A stretch of DNA of 64,000 nt from Cytospora piceicola (GCA_023375675.1 JALQBC010000017.1:310001-374000), one strand, 5' to 3'. Positions 11,310 to 22,487 are shown, counted from the stretch's first letter. Notes: generated by a model not told the origin, from the letters alone. Translations and numbers: made by a program.

Positions 11310-11870
11310 TCATGGAGTCACTGCTTGTTTATTACATATTTATGAGCAACCCAGGTAGGAAATCAGGTAAATGGAGACCTTAGTCGACCTACATGCCAAA
11401 TCTACCTAGGTAGTTTTCGCCGCCATGCAATCATGCTCATCTATCGCCTATGGTTAAGGAGTTGTCATTTCGAACTGTGACAATGGAGGATCCGATCAGA
11501 ATTGAGAGGAAATCTGGGAGTGATGTTGCGGGAAACCTGGAAGTCCTGATATGAGGCAGGTACATACTCAAGTACGCAAGTATGTATCTAAGTGCCCAGG
11601 TGAATGACTTCTAGGTACCTACCACGGTACTTACCTACCTAGGTACCTTCTGATATCCATGTATCCTCGAAGGTGATGTCACAAGGAATGGTTGATTACT
11701 TTCGCTCTTGCCCACACACTTATATGACGGTGGGAGGGTGGATTCACAAAACAACAGCAGTCTGCCCGTCATAATTTTGGTCCCCCTTCATCAACAACAG
11801 ATATATTCCATAAAACCCAAGCGTACGTTACTGAGGTTTCATTTTTTCAAGTAACATTTCCACGGTCAAT
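11310..11870. other. Intergenic with TACCTA-type word clusters
   Basis: No gene. Words such as CTACCTAGGTAG (near 11400) and a dense cluster at 11571-11648 belong to the same short-motif class seen elsewhere in the window. Confidence 0.5.
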
Positions 11871-12983
11871 ATGTCGGGTAAGTACAAATTATTGCTCATT
11901 CCATGTCGCCTAACTTCGTTTTCCATTCCAGGAATCACCAATTAATCCCGAACAGGCTCTCCTCCCATCAAGAGGCGAAGCAGTTCCTCCCGGGAAGGAA
12001 GCTCAGAAGCCAAATACCAGGATCCACCGGGAGGGAACAGCCTTGTCAACCTTCCCACAGATATGAAATATGAAGGAGCCGACTTCACTCCGGCTGGAGT
12101 GGCTCCGTCTGCCCAACAAGCGGGCCCTTGGTCCGGGACAACCAGTGGACAGGGCGGTATGGCTGCTCCTACACAGACTTTTGATTCACCATGTCTCATG
12201 AACAATAGACCAGGGGCGTTCAGCCTGCAGGGTACTGTCGCCTCAGGCCCGCAGGATCCGATGATGCCAACGGCCTATCCTGCAGCCACGAACAACATTC
12301 GGCTCGGAGATCCGACGACACTGAATGTTGGCGGTTTTGCTGGCTCGGACTATTCGATACCACCATCCGCACCACGGTCCACACCTGCAGTCCCGTTCAC
12401 GCCACCTGGAGGCTTCCCTGCTGTTGGGGTTGACCATCGGCAGGTGGCCTGGGGAAACCTACCGCCTCCCGCACACCCGGGCTCTGCACCCTTGTATCAT
12501 CCTCAGGCTTCCCATCCCCCACCCGACTTAAGGTTCCGGACAGTGCCACCCTCCTCGATGGGGCACTTTCCCACGAGCGCTCCTCCGACTTTCATTGCTA
12601 GAAGCAGAGATGTGCGACCTATGATGGGCCAAGAGCCATCTTCCTCGGGGCTCCTTCAGAACCTTGAGAATCCGCAGTTGATTCCAGTATGGCCTTCCAT
12701 GGCACAGCCCCCGGTCCCCACCCCAGTTACGTTGGGCATTGGGGATGCTTTGTGCCTCCGCTGGGTTTTCAGAAGCCTGGAAGCAGATTGTCTATGGAGG
12801 ATAGCTCAAGTCTTGCGTGGTGGGTTTCATCAGCTGCAGAGGGAGCGTGCAACGGGGAGAGCTCTCTGCCTCGTGAATGATCTTGCGACTGCGGCTGAGG
12901 AGGCGCTTGTGGATCAGATGTCGGCACCGTTGAGGGTGCAAAGAAGGTTTTCCATGCTTCAAAGCAACCGTCATTCAAGGTAG
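11871..12983 (+). CDS. Proline-rich hypothetical protein with N-terminal basic motif
   Basis: Two exons: a 7-nt first exon (ATG TCG G, 11871-11877), a 78-nt intron, and 11956-12983. Together they give 344 residues starting MSGSPPIKRRSSSREGSS. The small first exon is inferred from the good donor GTAAGT and the acceptor AACAG, which restore one frame from ATG through the long exon. The N-terminus has a likely nuclear localisation signal (PPIKRRSSSR). Residues 25-240 are rich in Pro, Ser, Gly and Ala and probably disordered. The C-terminal 80 residues (DALCLRWVFRSLEADCLWRI, then QRERATGRALCLVNDLATAA) look helical and folded. I do not recognise a domain. A regulatory or chromatin-related role is possible but unproven. 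Confidence 0.6.
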
Positions 12984-13653
12984 ATGACAGTCGGTTGGAT
13001 ACCGGGATACAGCCTGCGGAGTGAAGATGGGGGAGAGATTGTGTCTTACAGCCAAGGTGGTCGGGTGATGACCAACAGTATGGTTTCCAGTATACAACAG
13101 CAAACACAAGTCGTCAGCGTCTAGATATTACATGAGCGTCTCAATTCAGGATCTCTACGACGTGTTTATGTTGTGCCCGTATTTGATGCAAATCCACCGG
13201 TCGTTCAATGTTGTTATAGGCAGGTTACAAGCCTCTGAAGACAGACAGCGAAACAGGACTCATCACCGGGCCCAGTACAGTATACTCGGTCTTATCCCCG
13301 AACACCATCTTCCCGAGAAAGATACCCACCGCACTGCCAGAGAGCAGGTAGCCGTCCAGTCTTCGACTACCTAGGTACAATTAGCAACAATATCCATTTC
13401 TGACGATGGTCCGGCACGTCCGAGACTCACCGTTCATACCTGGAGACACAGAACTTCGGAATGAGAATCCGCTGCTTTCAGGATCACGGTTCCTGATCTT
13501 GGAGCGTGGTCCTTTGCCTCCACACTGTACAATACCTCCCGAGGAACCACCTTAGCCCGAGTAGTCATGAATGTCGTCGAGTCAGCTCAATGCTACGTGC
13601 TGCAACATAGACACCCCGTCTCGACTCGTTTTCAACAATCGGCGTCGACAGAC
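12984..13653. other. Intergenic before tRNA-Lys
   Basis: No gene is supported. It contains one TACCTAGGTA word near 13370 and small open frames without features. Confidence 0.5.
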
Positions 13654-13744
13654 GCCCGGCTAGCTCAATCGGTAGAGCGTGAGACTCTTAGTATCTCACG
13701 ATTCTGATATCTCAAGGTTGTGGGTTCGACCCCCACGTCGGGCT
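13654..13744 (+). tRNA. tRNA-Lys (CTT) with 18-nt intron
   Basis: The sequence folds as a tRNA: acceptor GCCCGGC pairs with GTCGGGC, D arm GCTC/GAGC, T arm GTGGG/CCCAC with loop TTCGACC. The anticodon CTT is at 13687-13689. An intron of 18 nt (13691-13708, starting GTATCTCACG) lies one base 3' of the anticodon, the normal place for nuclear tRNA introns. After removal the anticodon stem TGAGA/TCTCA is perfect and the mature tRNA is 73 nt. The 3' end and its flank are duplicated about 155 bp downstream. Confidence 0.92.
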
Positions 13745-13920
13745 CAATTCCCGGCGATTATCGCCTCAATTATTTTTTCTTTTTTTTCCTTTATTGTTTT
13801 CTTGGTTGAGAATCGAGCATTGAGGTGGTGGTGGTGTGTGTTTGTTGGAGAAGGGGAGACGGGTTATTGGAGTCCGCATGTGGACTGACGAGCTGCGGCT
13901 CAATTCCCGGCGTTATCGCA
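13741..13920. repeat. Direct duplication of the tRNA-Lys 3' end and flank
   Basis: A 16-bp word, GGCTCAATTCCCGGCG, covers the last four tRNA bases and the flank at 13741-13756 and recurs at 13897-13912. Similarity continues for about seven more bases (ATTATCGC versus TTATCGC). The 140 bp between is T-rich and then GT-rich. This looks like a scar of insertion or slippage next to the tRNA gene. Confidence 0.6.
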
Positions 13921-14050
13921 TCTTCTTTTGCATTTTTGCAAATCGTCAACTGGACTGTCGTACATGAATGGCTTCATTTTGGGTCTTTGTTTGGGCATTG
14001 GTGGGAGATGGGTGGTCGTCTCGGGATCGCCTGTGAGATGACCTGCTATG

Positions 14051-14648
14051 GTGCGCGACAGTGCAATCTCTGCGGAAAGTCGATTTTGGTCAATAGATAT
14101 ACACCGCTGACCGAATAGCAATAATTCAAATTAAGGGAAAATCTCTATTTACTAGCTCCCCTACAGTAAATAAAATATATAAAAAATCTTATAAAATACT
14201 AAATATTATATTTACTATACTTATAGGTTTACTTTATAAGTTTTATACTTCTTTAAATCTATAAAGACGAATTAAAAATATAAAAAAAAGAAAAGTTTTC
14301 GTATAGTTTTATCTTATCTCTGATAAGTTCCCGTCTCCGATAAGAAATCTTACACCTATTAAGATTTTATTTCCCGATATTTCTAAACCTTTTAAATTTA
14401 CACTTAAGTTCTTCCGATTTATATAAAGTATTAAATTTTTATTTAATATATATAATATTATAATAAATATATAATAAATATATTTAATATATTTAATATT
14501 TAAAGAAAAGGGTTTTTATTTTTATTTACTATAATATTAATTAGGTTAAAGTGTAAAAGCAGGTACTTATAAATCTGGTTATTTGGAAGAAATGTGGTGT
14601 AGCTATAGTGATAAAGTGACTTTCCGCAGAGATTGCACTGTCGCGCAC
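14051..14648. mobile_element. AT-rich element bounded by 31-bp perfect inverted repeats
   Basis: The 31 bp at 14051-14081 (beginning GTGCGCGACAGTGCAATCTC) are repeated exactly, in reverse complement, at 14618-14648. Weaker inverted similarity appears to extend inward for another 40-60 bp. The interior, about 14120-14560, is extremely AT-rich (long runs of TATA, TTTAAT, AATATAT) and has no open frame of note. The whole is about 600 bp. This is the plan of a non-autonomous inverted-repeat (MITE-like or foldback) element whose core may have been changed by repeat-induced point mutation. A clear target-site duplication could not be seen. Confidence 0.6.
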
Positions 14649-15113
14649 TATACCTGCACATGTGTGGGATGAACGACTCATGTCTGCACCGGTAGCAATG
14701 ATGCTTGAATCCCTGGCAACGTACACTATTCTTGCTTTTAGACTATAAGCCTGTTATTTCCTAGAAGATTTTCCGGTACAATGTCAAACTCTGGTACTTT
14801 CCGTCTTCAGGGACTTGTCCAGCCTTGAAGCTGAAGTCCATTCAAGGCCCTGTTCTGTCCATTCCCGAATCCCCTGTTGAGTTTTTTTCACACCTGCTTA
14901 CAGACTGACTGAGAAGTGGGTTATTCCTCTCCTGCACAAGACACCTGGGGCCCAGCTAACATTGAATGAAGATAACGACGGTTAGGTCAAGAGAATGTCT
15001 TAAGTAAAATGTACCCCGGGAATACCGAGCCCAGCATCGGAGAGTATTCTTCTCACCAGCCCACCTCAAAACCCCGTGCAAACCAGCCAAAACATCAAGG
15101 ATAGAGCCTTGTT
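14649..15113. other. Intergenic downstream of secreted protein gene
   Basis: No gene recognised. It lies between the inverted-repeat element and the 3' end of the secreted protein gene. Confidence 0.45.
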
Positions 15114-15604
15114 TTACGGAGAAGGAGTTGGAGTCGCACAAGTAGTCGGCGTGATGGTTGCAATGCCCCAACCAGTTGTGCATTGTACACAGGCACTCGT
15201 GGTAGGGCAGACCGTCGAGGTGACAGGGGATACGGCCATGCTTGTGCATCCGCATTCCAAGAAGACGGCAGCTGTTACATAAGGTTAAGCCCAGTCAGTT
15301 TCTGCAATCCACGATATGACAAGCGAGCAGTGTAGATACGAAGAGGCGACATACCATCAGCTATGCATTGTGCCACTGAGGTGCAGGTCGTGGGGCAGCC
15401 GGTTGTCGCGGTGATGGTCTGGGTCGGCCTGAAGGTGCAGGACTCGGGAAGGGCTGTGGTATCGCGGGGATATACGTCCACAGGGTTTCCTGCTACAAGG
15501 GTGCTGGGCCTCTATTAGTCTCTCCGGTATGTGAGTTAGGAGTGAGGGTGATGGGTGTACCTCGAGATCAGAGCTGCAACATATGTAGGGAACTTCATTT
15601 TCAT
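15114..15604 (-). CDS. Small secreted cysteine-rich protein (effector-like)
   Basis: Three short exons on the minus strand (15604-15561, 15503-15355, 15271-15114) join through GT-AG introns of 57 and 83 nt to give 116 residues. The N-terminus, MKMKFPTYVAALISSTLVAG, is a good signal peptide: basic start, hydrophobic core, small residues before the likely cut. The mature part has ten Cys (37, 51, 55, 61, 71, 73, 86, 92, 95, 109), an even number fit for five disulfides, and many Thr and Pro, ending in CATPTPSP. Small size, secretion and many cysteines match the general definition of fungal effectors or cell-surface proteins; I recognise no named family. It lies in a gene-poor tract beside a probable mobile element, a common setting for effector genes. 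The exon junctions are inferred from splice signals and from the continuous Cys-rich frame. Confidence 0.65.
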
Positions 15605-16859
15605 AGGTTGTATATGATAGTTCAACGCAAGTTCGGTGGTCGTAAAGGGGAGATATTGTCGAACGATCAGATTTGTGTCACACTCCGTCTGAACCGTCCC
15701 TCCGCAGTTCCTGTCCTGACTTATATAGACGCACTGATCCCAGTCCAAGCCCAGCAAAACTATCAAGGTTTACGGGAATACAGAGGAGACCGAGGCCGAG
15801 TTAGGTATAAACTATAAGCCCCATAACCGAATAAGTACGTTTGAGTCCCGCCAAGAACCTGCTCTTCCCGTGGTGAGCAATAGTTTGCGAATCCGGTCAA
15901 TGGCTGAATAGACAGCCGTAAGCTTACCACCGTCATTCCTGGGGCAAAAGGCCCACATCTTTAGGTTTGGCAGGCTTCTGACATGAAATACGGGCCTTGG
16001 CCCTCCTTGGCCCTGATCCCTGCTGAGACACCAACGTTCAACGTACAGCTAGCCTCAGAGCTCATTAGCGAGCTGACCTCGCCAGTGGGCGGCGTACTCG
16101 ATTCATGTCAGACATCCCGAGATCGTGCTCAGCGTGAGACTTCAGTACGATTGGTACCGCTACCGCCCATGTGTCTGGGCGTGTAGATGATCCTCTCTCC
16201 CCAGCTGGAAGGGGGCTATTTACCTATAACCAACATTTCTTTACTCCGCTCCGTCTCCGTAGGGTGGTAAGCGAGAGCCGGGTCATCTTGTCATGGCCTA
16301 AATCAAAGCGGCCGCCGGGAAACTTGTCTATGCCCCCTTGGGCAATATACGACACGATCTCGTAGATACAGAACCTCGATTGACTAATTATGTCACCAGC
16401 AGAAGCATCACTTGATGGCCCCCTCTCACCAAGGCATCACGAGGTGACGGAAGATTTAGTTCGGGATCCTAGATTGTAAGCCGTTACTTTCAATGTGGGA
16501 ATTAACTCTGCTCCTAACATATCAGCGATCTGCCTCTGGTCCACGAGTACTACTGGCACTAACAGCCTGCATGAAAGTCATCAAATAGGGCCAAGGCCCG
16601 CGCAAGTTAAACACTACGACCGACGCAATCGACTGAGCTAGATCATACTTCCTGCCATCTACAGCAGAGAGACTCTCGAAGCACCTTTAGTCGACGTAGA
16701 TGCAGAACTTGGGGGGGGGGGGGCTATGACACCCCCTGCCCGTATCGCTCGTCAGAGAGGTCCCATTTCGAACCCAGGGGGGCGGGGGGGGGCGGCCCCG
16801 GAGTCCGCAAGATGGACCGAGTATTGGGGACAACAAGGATGGAAGCAGCCAGTAAGACG
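15605..16859. other. Gene-poor stretch, nothing recognised
   Basis: Many short frames, none with a domain. A run of 13 G at 16711-16723 and another G-rich stretch near 16780 stand out. The first 200 bp should hold the promoter of the secreted protein gene. Confidence 0.45.
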
Positions 16860-18010
16860 TCGATCACAGGCAAATCGACGACTTTCCAAAATATGTCTTG
16901 GAAACCCTGGACTTTGATGCAGAAAGATATAGGACGGATCACAGTGATAATACTGCTTCGTGTGTGGCTTCCTCACCAGAAGATGAAGATTCAAACCTCG
17001 GGATGAGTCACCTCTAAAGCTATCACTATCCGAAGTAACTCAGAAGGTGGCAGGTGGCTCCGAGGGTCATTCATCGTTCGATCAACCGTGAAAGACGACA
17101 ACTCTTCACCTTGCCGCTTTTATCGCTGGTATTCCTGTCCTGAACAGAGTCCTTGAGATTTCCACCGATATTAATGCGAGGAATGAGTTTGGACTCAATA
17201 GTCGTTACCGTGCAGAAAGATAACTTTGATAATGTGAGGGTCTGTCCTACTGATGGTCAACAGGTTTTGCCGCATATGGCCAAGGGCAACCAGAATAGCT
17301 TTGTCCGTTGAGTCAGCCGTCAAGATCACCACCTACTCGATACTTTGGTCGCTTTACCCAAGACCAAGCTCAGGGCCATCGGCGTTTCAAACTCCACCGT
17401 CGAGCACATCGAGGCCACCGGCGTCGTCCTCGTCACCACCCAAATCGAGAGGCACTCCCGCCTCCTGCAGAGCCACAACCTTCAAGCCAGGCTCCAGTTT
17501 TGTCTGGAGACTGTCGTCAAGATCCCAATGTTTATCGTGCCTTGCATTGGCTTCTATGCAATATAAATCAGCTCGAAAACAACAATGTCTTGTGCCATTC
17601 AGATGGGCAAAACGGTGTAATGGCTCTCTACCGGCGGTTGGACTCGGACTTTTTCTTTTTAATCTTGTTTAATATTTCTTTGAGCTGCAGCCGACCGCGG
17701 GGGCGCAGCAGGCCTTACACGGATGAACAAGGCCGGCCTCATCGATCAGATCTCCCCAATTTTGATGCTGGCCGCGTTGGTTGCTGTTGATTGTGGTGGA
17801 GTTGATGCCGTCACTGCTTTTGTTACAGGGCGGCGCTGTGTATGTCAATATCATGAACATCGATGGAGACACATTGCTACATCGCTCAGCCTGTAGGGGA
17901 AACCTCTCTATGGCGAGAGCCTTAGTAGCACAATATGCTGATGTGAAGTTGAGAGATGGAAGGGGCAAAACTGCTTGGGGGGCCAGTTTACAACCATGGA
18001 ATCAGCAAGG
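16860..18010 (+). pseudogene. Ankyrin-repeat gene relic with an aldo-keto reductase fragment inside
   Basis: Pieces of an ankyrin protein can be read in several frames. An acidic stretch (YVLETLDFDAERYRTDHSDN) lies near 16900. An ankyrin repeat start (TTLHLAAFIAGIPVLNRVLE, then DINARNEFG) is at 17098-17190. A second repeat (GDTLLHRSACRGNLSMARAL, then VKLRDGRGKTAWGA) is at 17863-17990. Between them, at about 17340-17530, is a fragment of a different protein, an aldo-keto reductase: LPKTKLRAIGVSNSTVEHIE followed by TGVVLVTTQIERHSRLLQ, which matches the central AKR signature (AIGVSNF...VNQIExHPxL) but has lost residues. Frames change and stops intervene, so none of this is likely to be translated as a working protein. 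It may show an insertion of one gene fragment into another, or a tract of mixed gene debris. Confidence 0.5.
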
Positions 18011-19938
18011 TAAGTGTCTAAGTGTTCAGAATTACTTTTCCATATTTTGGCTGACAACCAAGAGTACTTGCCTCCCCGAGCGATGTCGGCGGCGCGGATC
18101 CCTCTACTATATAGGTACGGCAACGGAGAGCCCGTGCTGTATCACCATGCTGCAGGCAGGAACTTGGACTTCGTCCAGTTCCTAGGTACTCAAGAATAGA
18201 ATAAACCCATCTGCTAGGATATTCGCTGTTGGGGCCTGGGAAGGTCTCGCTTTTACACAAGTACAGTACTTGAGTGTACAACGATAAACAGACCCCTCTT
18301 TTTTTTTTGCAATAGTTCCACACCTGAAATTACCAACATGGCCACGAGTATGCCGCCAGTATCACCAACACGATCAACATGCCAATCATGCTCGCCCTCG
18401 GACTTATTGCTTGCCTGAACATTCATGTGCACACTTTGCCGCTCGGTTGGTCTTTTCCATCCTGTCAGCCTATTGGACCAAATGACCTTGACAAAAAAAA
18501 CGACCTTGGGATGATCATACCTAGATCGGTATTGACAAAACAAAGCGCAAGGCGTTTATGGTGTTTGGGCGCCTCCTGGTGTCGTGCGTCGGTTGATCAT
18601 ACCTGACGAGGGGGCCCCTAATGTACCTGAGCTGGTCTTGATGGCCACGACCTCGACAATGACAAGAGCGTCGAATTTGGCGCCGGTATGCTCGAAGGTG
18701 TTAGCGAGGGTAGCGGGTATCATTCAAAAACACCCCTGCCAGCGTCGGAAGTAAACCCACGCGTCGGATCTGTCGACATCAGGTGCTCAGTATGTGATCG
18801 ACAGTGTCCACGGCCTCATGGCATTGAGTTAACGTCTCCGCTCCAGTGCACTGCTTCCCTGATGACGTGCGGCTCATCTCACGGTAGATTCTACTTAGGT
18901 TATATAGGTCTATCTATCAATGTATGAGAGGTGGAGCTCCGGGGAAGACCAACAATCTGCAGCTACCCCTTGCATGACGATCCTCGCTCTGCGAATCCGC
19001 CTCGACCCCCGCAGAAGCGAGCGCGCCGCGTTGCCGAGGCCACTATTGAGCTGAAGTTTGACACCAGGGACAAGTGAACCGGAACGAGTGGAGACCATGT
19101 CCATCGACCGCGACTATGTAGTAGTACCAAGTGGGAGAAGACCCTGGCGCTTAGCCTTGCAAGGCTGATAAGTGGATATCGTACGAGTCACTGTCTAGCA
19201 GGGTCCCTAAGGACGAACATGTGCTGCTGAAGCCGGATAGCAAATTTAACAAGGAGCTCACAGTCTATGACATGGAGGACTTGGTGGCCAAAGATATGCA
19301 AGAGCTCAGTGATCCTGACGAATGATGTTCGCCACAGAAAAGAAGGACGAAGAGACGATAGGCAAGTGAGATGCGCATGTTATGTGACTCGGTCGACGAG
19401 GAAAGCCGTCCATCTTGCGACCAAAGCCTACCAATCGATCTTACTGCGCCGCAGCCCTGCAGACAGACTTCAGCGCTTAGCTATATATACATGTAACGTG
19501 CATGTACCCTAGGGTAGTGGGCCAGTATGAGAAACGCTAATAGAAGTAGCAATGGACAGGAGCATGTCTCAGTGCCTCTTTCGTACCTTGCAGTACACTA
19601 TCAATAGATACAACACGCCAACATTGTCACAGCATGGAGTCCTTCGACGAGGTCGCATGTCGGGCCTATGGGTCTATGCCTTTGGCGCGTAGACGGGCTA
19701 GGGGGTTTCCAGGGACCCGAGGCTCCCCCTTATCCCGACCACGTCCGTGTCAGCGCAAAGTATATAAATATAAACTCAAGGAAGTTGATTGTCCGGGTTG
19801 CAAAGAGACTTCCTCCAGATTTGTTCACTCTCAAGCGAAAGAAAATTTTTGAACCCCCCTCCACCCAATAATCAATCCGACTCCAGCATTCTTTGCATAC
19901 GGAATCTCGAACATTGAATCAAGTGAGAAGTGGCAGAG
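18011..19938. other. Degraded sequence with weak coding-like traces
   Basis: No intact gene. Short protein-like traces occur, for instance DEHVLLKPDSKFNKELTVYD at about 19213-19275 and RARRVAEATIELKFDTRDK near 19020, separated by stops. I could not tie them to a family. One TACCCTAGGGTA palindrome lies at 19505-19516. Confidence 0.4.
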
Positions 19939-21154
19939 ATGTCTACTTCTAAATCAATGCCCGTCAAGCATGAGTGGCTGGTATGCATGGAAAGGTTTGC
20001 CAGAAACATCAGGCCTTTCTGGGAAGACATGCTAGAGAGGTCGAAGGAAGCGGTTGGTGAAAGCCAAGGAAAAGGGGCAAATCTGGCGGCCAAAGCGATC
20101 AAGGACGACGTTGTGGTGGCTCTCATCGATGATGGTGTTATGGCCGTGCATGAGTTTCTAGCCGGCCGCGTACTTATGGGAAAGACGTTCGATTACCACG
20201 GTGGGAATAATGTTGGACAGCCTTACGCCTCGGCTCAAGGCCATGGAACCGAGATGGCGAAACTCATTCTTCGAGTATGTCCGATGGCGAAAATTTATCC
20301 CATTCGCCTGAAAACGAACACTTCAAAAGACGGCAAATGCACGTTTGACCTCGAGTCTGCAGCACTGGTAAGCCTCATTCACGGTGCCCCTATTCCTATT
20401 TCCATGTCAAATGTTATCCCAGTTCTAATAGTACAATCTTCAAACCACATAGGCAATTCAGGCCGCCCGTGCACAGAATGCAAGCATCATCTTAATGCCC
20501 TGGTCCATCCAGCCTGTCCTGGGTGACAAGAACCAAAAGGCAGAGAAGCTCTTCGTCAAAGCGATAACCCAAGCTTCCGAGGAAAAGCGGCTCATTTTTT
20601 GCAGCTCGGCCGACAACGGCAACTTCAGGAAATATGGGTACCCGGGCATTGTCGAGCACATCAATCTGTTCCGCATCGGCGCCGCATGCTATAACGCGAG
20701 GCCCTACGACTGGACGGACGGAGGCGTCAAGTATATCTTCCCAGGTGTCCAGGTCAACAAATTCGTACAGGGCGACGGGCGGGGGGAGCAGGGCGAGATC
20801 ACTGGCTCGGGCGTCGCGACAGCGTTGGCGGCCGGCATGGCTGCGACAATTATCTATTGCTTCAAGACGTGCGCGCTGGCGACCAAGATCGCCTGGGCTC
20901 AGGCGGACCCTCGAGGTGCGATGCCTAGCACCCAGTTCAACGAAAAACACGTTCGGAGTATTACTGAGCATCTCAACATGGAGTTCGCGTTTGCAAACAT
21001 CGGCTACATCAACGACCACCGGTTCATACAGGTCTGGGACTTGTTTGGACCGGTCAACCGGGCATTGGAAAATCCGAGAAAGACGCATCAGGAAAAGCTT
21101 GAGTGTATTATCACAGCGTGTAATATCCTTAACAACTGGAGAGCTGGACTCTAA
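19939..21154 (+). CDS. Subtilisin-like (peptidase S8) protein with catalytic Ser replaced by Gly
   Basis: Exons 19939-20367 and 20453-21154 with an 85-nt intron give 376 residues. The ATG at 19939 is preceded by an in-frame TGA a few codons upstream. The fold signatures of peptidase S8 are present: Asp motif VVVALIDDGV (D64), His motif AQGHGTEMA (H102) and FCSSADNGN for the oxyanion region. The Ser motif, normally GTSxA or GSSxA, reads ITGSGVATALAAG, so residue 263, the nucleophile place, is Gly (codon GGC at 20810-20812, one step from AGC). There is no signal peptide; this intracellular class often occurs in fungal proteins of the NLR and heterokaryon-incompatibility type. Without the Ser it should not cleave peptides and could be a binding or sensor module. 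The frame is otherwise intact. Confidence 0.85.
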
Positions 21155-22111
21155 TAGGGAGGGTTTTGGTCCTTTGGATAACTATATTTGGTTAGGTGCA
21201 TACCAGTTGACCCAAGTATGTATTCAAGCCTAAACCTTATATTGGATTTACATAATATATATAGCATACAAATGGAGGTACTGGGTGTTAGAAATTTACT
21301 AGCTAGGTTTGCAAATCAGTACAATCTGTACGGATTCACGACAAGCACCGAAATAAGAGTACCCTAGGGTATCTAGGTGGCCAAGACAGTCAATAAGCGT
21401 ATAGGTCAAAGTCCTTGACATTAACGATAATAAATCTATCCGTGAGCCTAAGGGAGGAAACCCCATTTATTTATCTGAAGAATGGTGGTCCTAGCCGGGG
21501 CATTTACCCTAGGGTAACAGTAATAGAGAATAGACTACACTTCGGTCCGTTTCCTTATGGAAGGTGTGCTTCGGAGTGTATAAATGCTGAAAGTAAATAT
21601 ATTTTGAACCTGAGGAACCTTCTTGCGAGTGGTCTAAAGAAACCAGATCCATATATAAACTACAATGACTCCTAGATAGCTACTTAGAGACTATTTGATA
21701 GAACCTTTCGCCGTTTGGAGAGGTCAATAACCAAAAACAGCCACCAGATTTTACTTGGGCTTGACCACCTCAGACCCTTTTCAAATCCAAGCTTAAGTGG
21801 TGAGGCAGAAACTACCTACTTACCTATATGAGTAGGTACTTAAGTACCTAGGTAGGTATATGTGCAGGCTGTAACACCCTTGTAGGCAACCACCTGGGGC
21901 CCCTAGATTCAGACAGTAGACATAAGGCACCTGAATTCTTGGGCGCCTGCCTGGCACCCACCTAAGCTTTGTTGACTTCTGTCAGACGGTGCCCATACTC
22001 TCTCAACTCGAGCGGAAAGCGATCGCAAACAGACAACTCACCACCCCACAGTTCCGTACCGCATACCTCCTACCGCATCCCCCTACAAGGTTTCGAGCTC
22101 ACCTCGAACAA
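21155..22111. other. Intergenic with two TACCCTAGGGTA palindromes and a TACCTA cluster
   Basis: No gene supported. Palindromes TACCCTAGGGTA lie at 21360-21371 and 21505-21516. A dense TACCTA/TAGGTA cluster is at 21811-21858. Confidence 0.5.
21360..21516. repeat. Two copies of the TACCCTAGGGTA palindrome
   Basis: Perfect 12-bp palindromes at 21360-21371 and 21505-21516, 145 bp apart. Same word as at 7642, 19505 and 37110. Confidence 0.6.
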
Positions 22112-22487
22112 AATGGAGAGCATTCAAGAGGCACCGAACGAAGAGCTACGCGCCATCGTGTCGACCCTTGGCGACAATGACGACGAGATGAAGAAGCGCC
22201 GATTTCGAAGAGCTACGTGTTGATGGCGCTGCAGGGAGGAGTGACGCGCCGCCCTACCCCGAGGATTTGTCGTGCATCCACTGCGAGGGTGTATACAACG
22301 AAGAGAGCAACCATCCCAACGCTTGCGTGCGTCACCATGGTAAGTTTGGCCGTGTTCCATAAAAACCGAGTAAAGTCACTGATGGTGTCTTCAGGACTTC
22401 TAGTGCGTAGTGGCTGGGGCTCCAGCACCTCCTGGTTGTGCTGTGATGCCGGTCAACCTGGTTGTGTGGAGGACTACCACGTCTCTT
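22112..22487 (+). pseudogene. Small zinc-finger-like protein gene, frame-broken
   Basis: The reading starts MESIQEAPNEELRAIVSTLG at 22112 and runs to MKKRRF. The continuing family-like sequence is one base out: ADFEELRVDGAAGRSDAPPY, then CIHCEGVYNEESNHPNACVR and HHG. A normal intron (GTAAGT at about 22339, ending TTCAG at about 22393) joins it to GWGSSTSWLCCDAGQPGC and the stop at 22487. The spacing CxxC, then N-P-x-AC and HxG, then WxCC and GC is the pattern of a small zinc-binding C-terminal module common in fungal proteins of unknown function. The second frame has a stop just before the join, so one base must have been lost or gained near 22195. It may also be an assembly error. Confidence 0.5.

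Noticed and set aside
16590..16650. tRNA-like traces on the minus strand (TAGCTCAGTCGATTG)
   Set aside because: Only the D-arm-like part is present; no acceptor or T arm could be paired.
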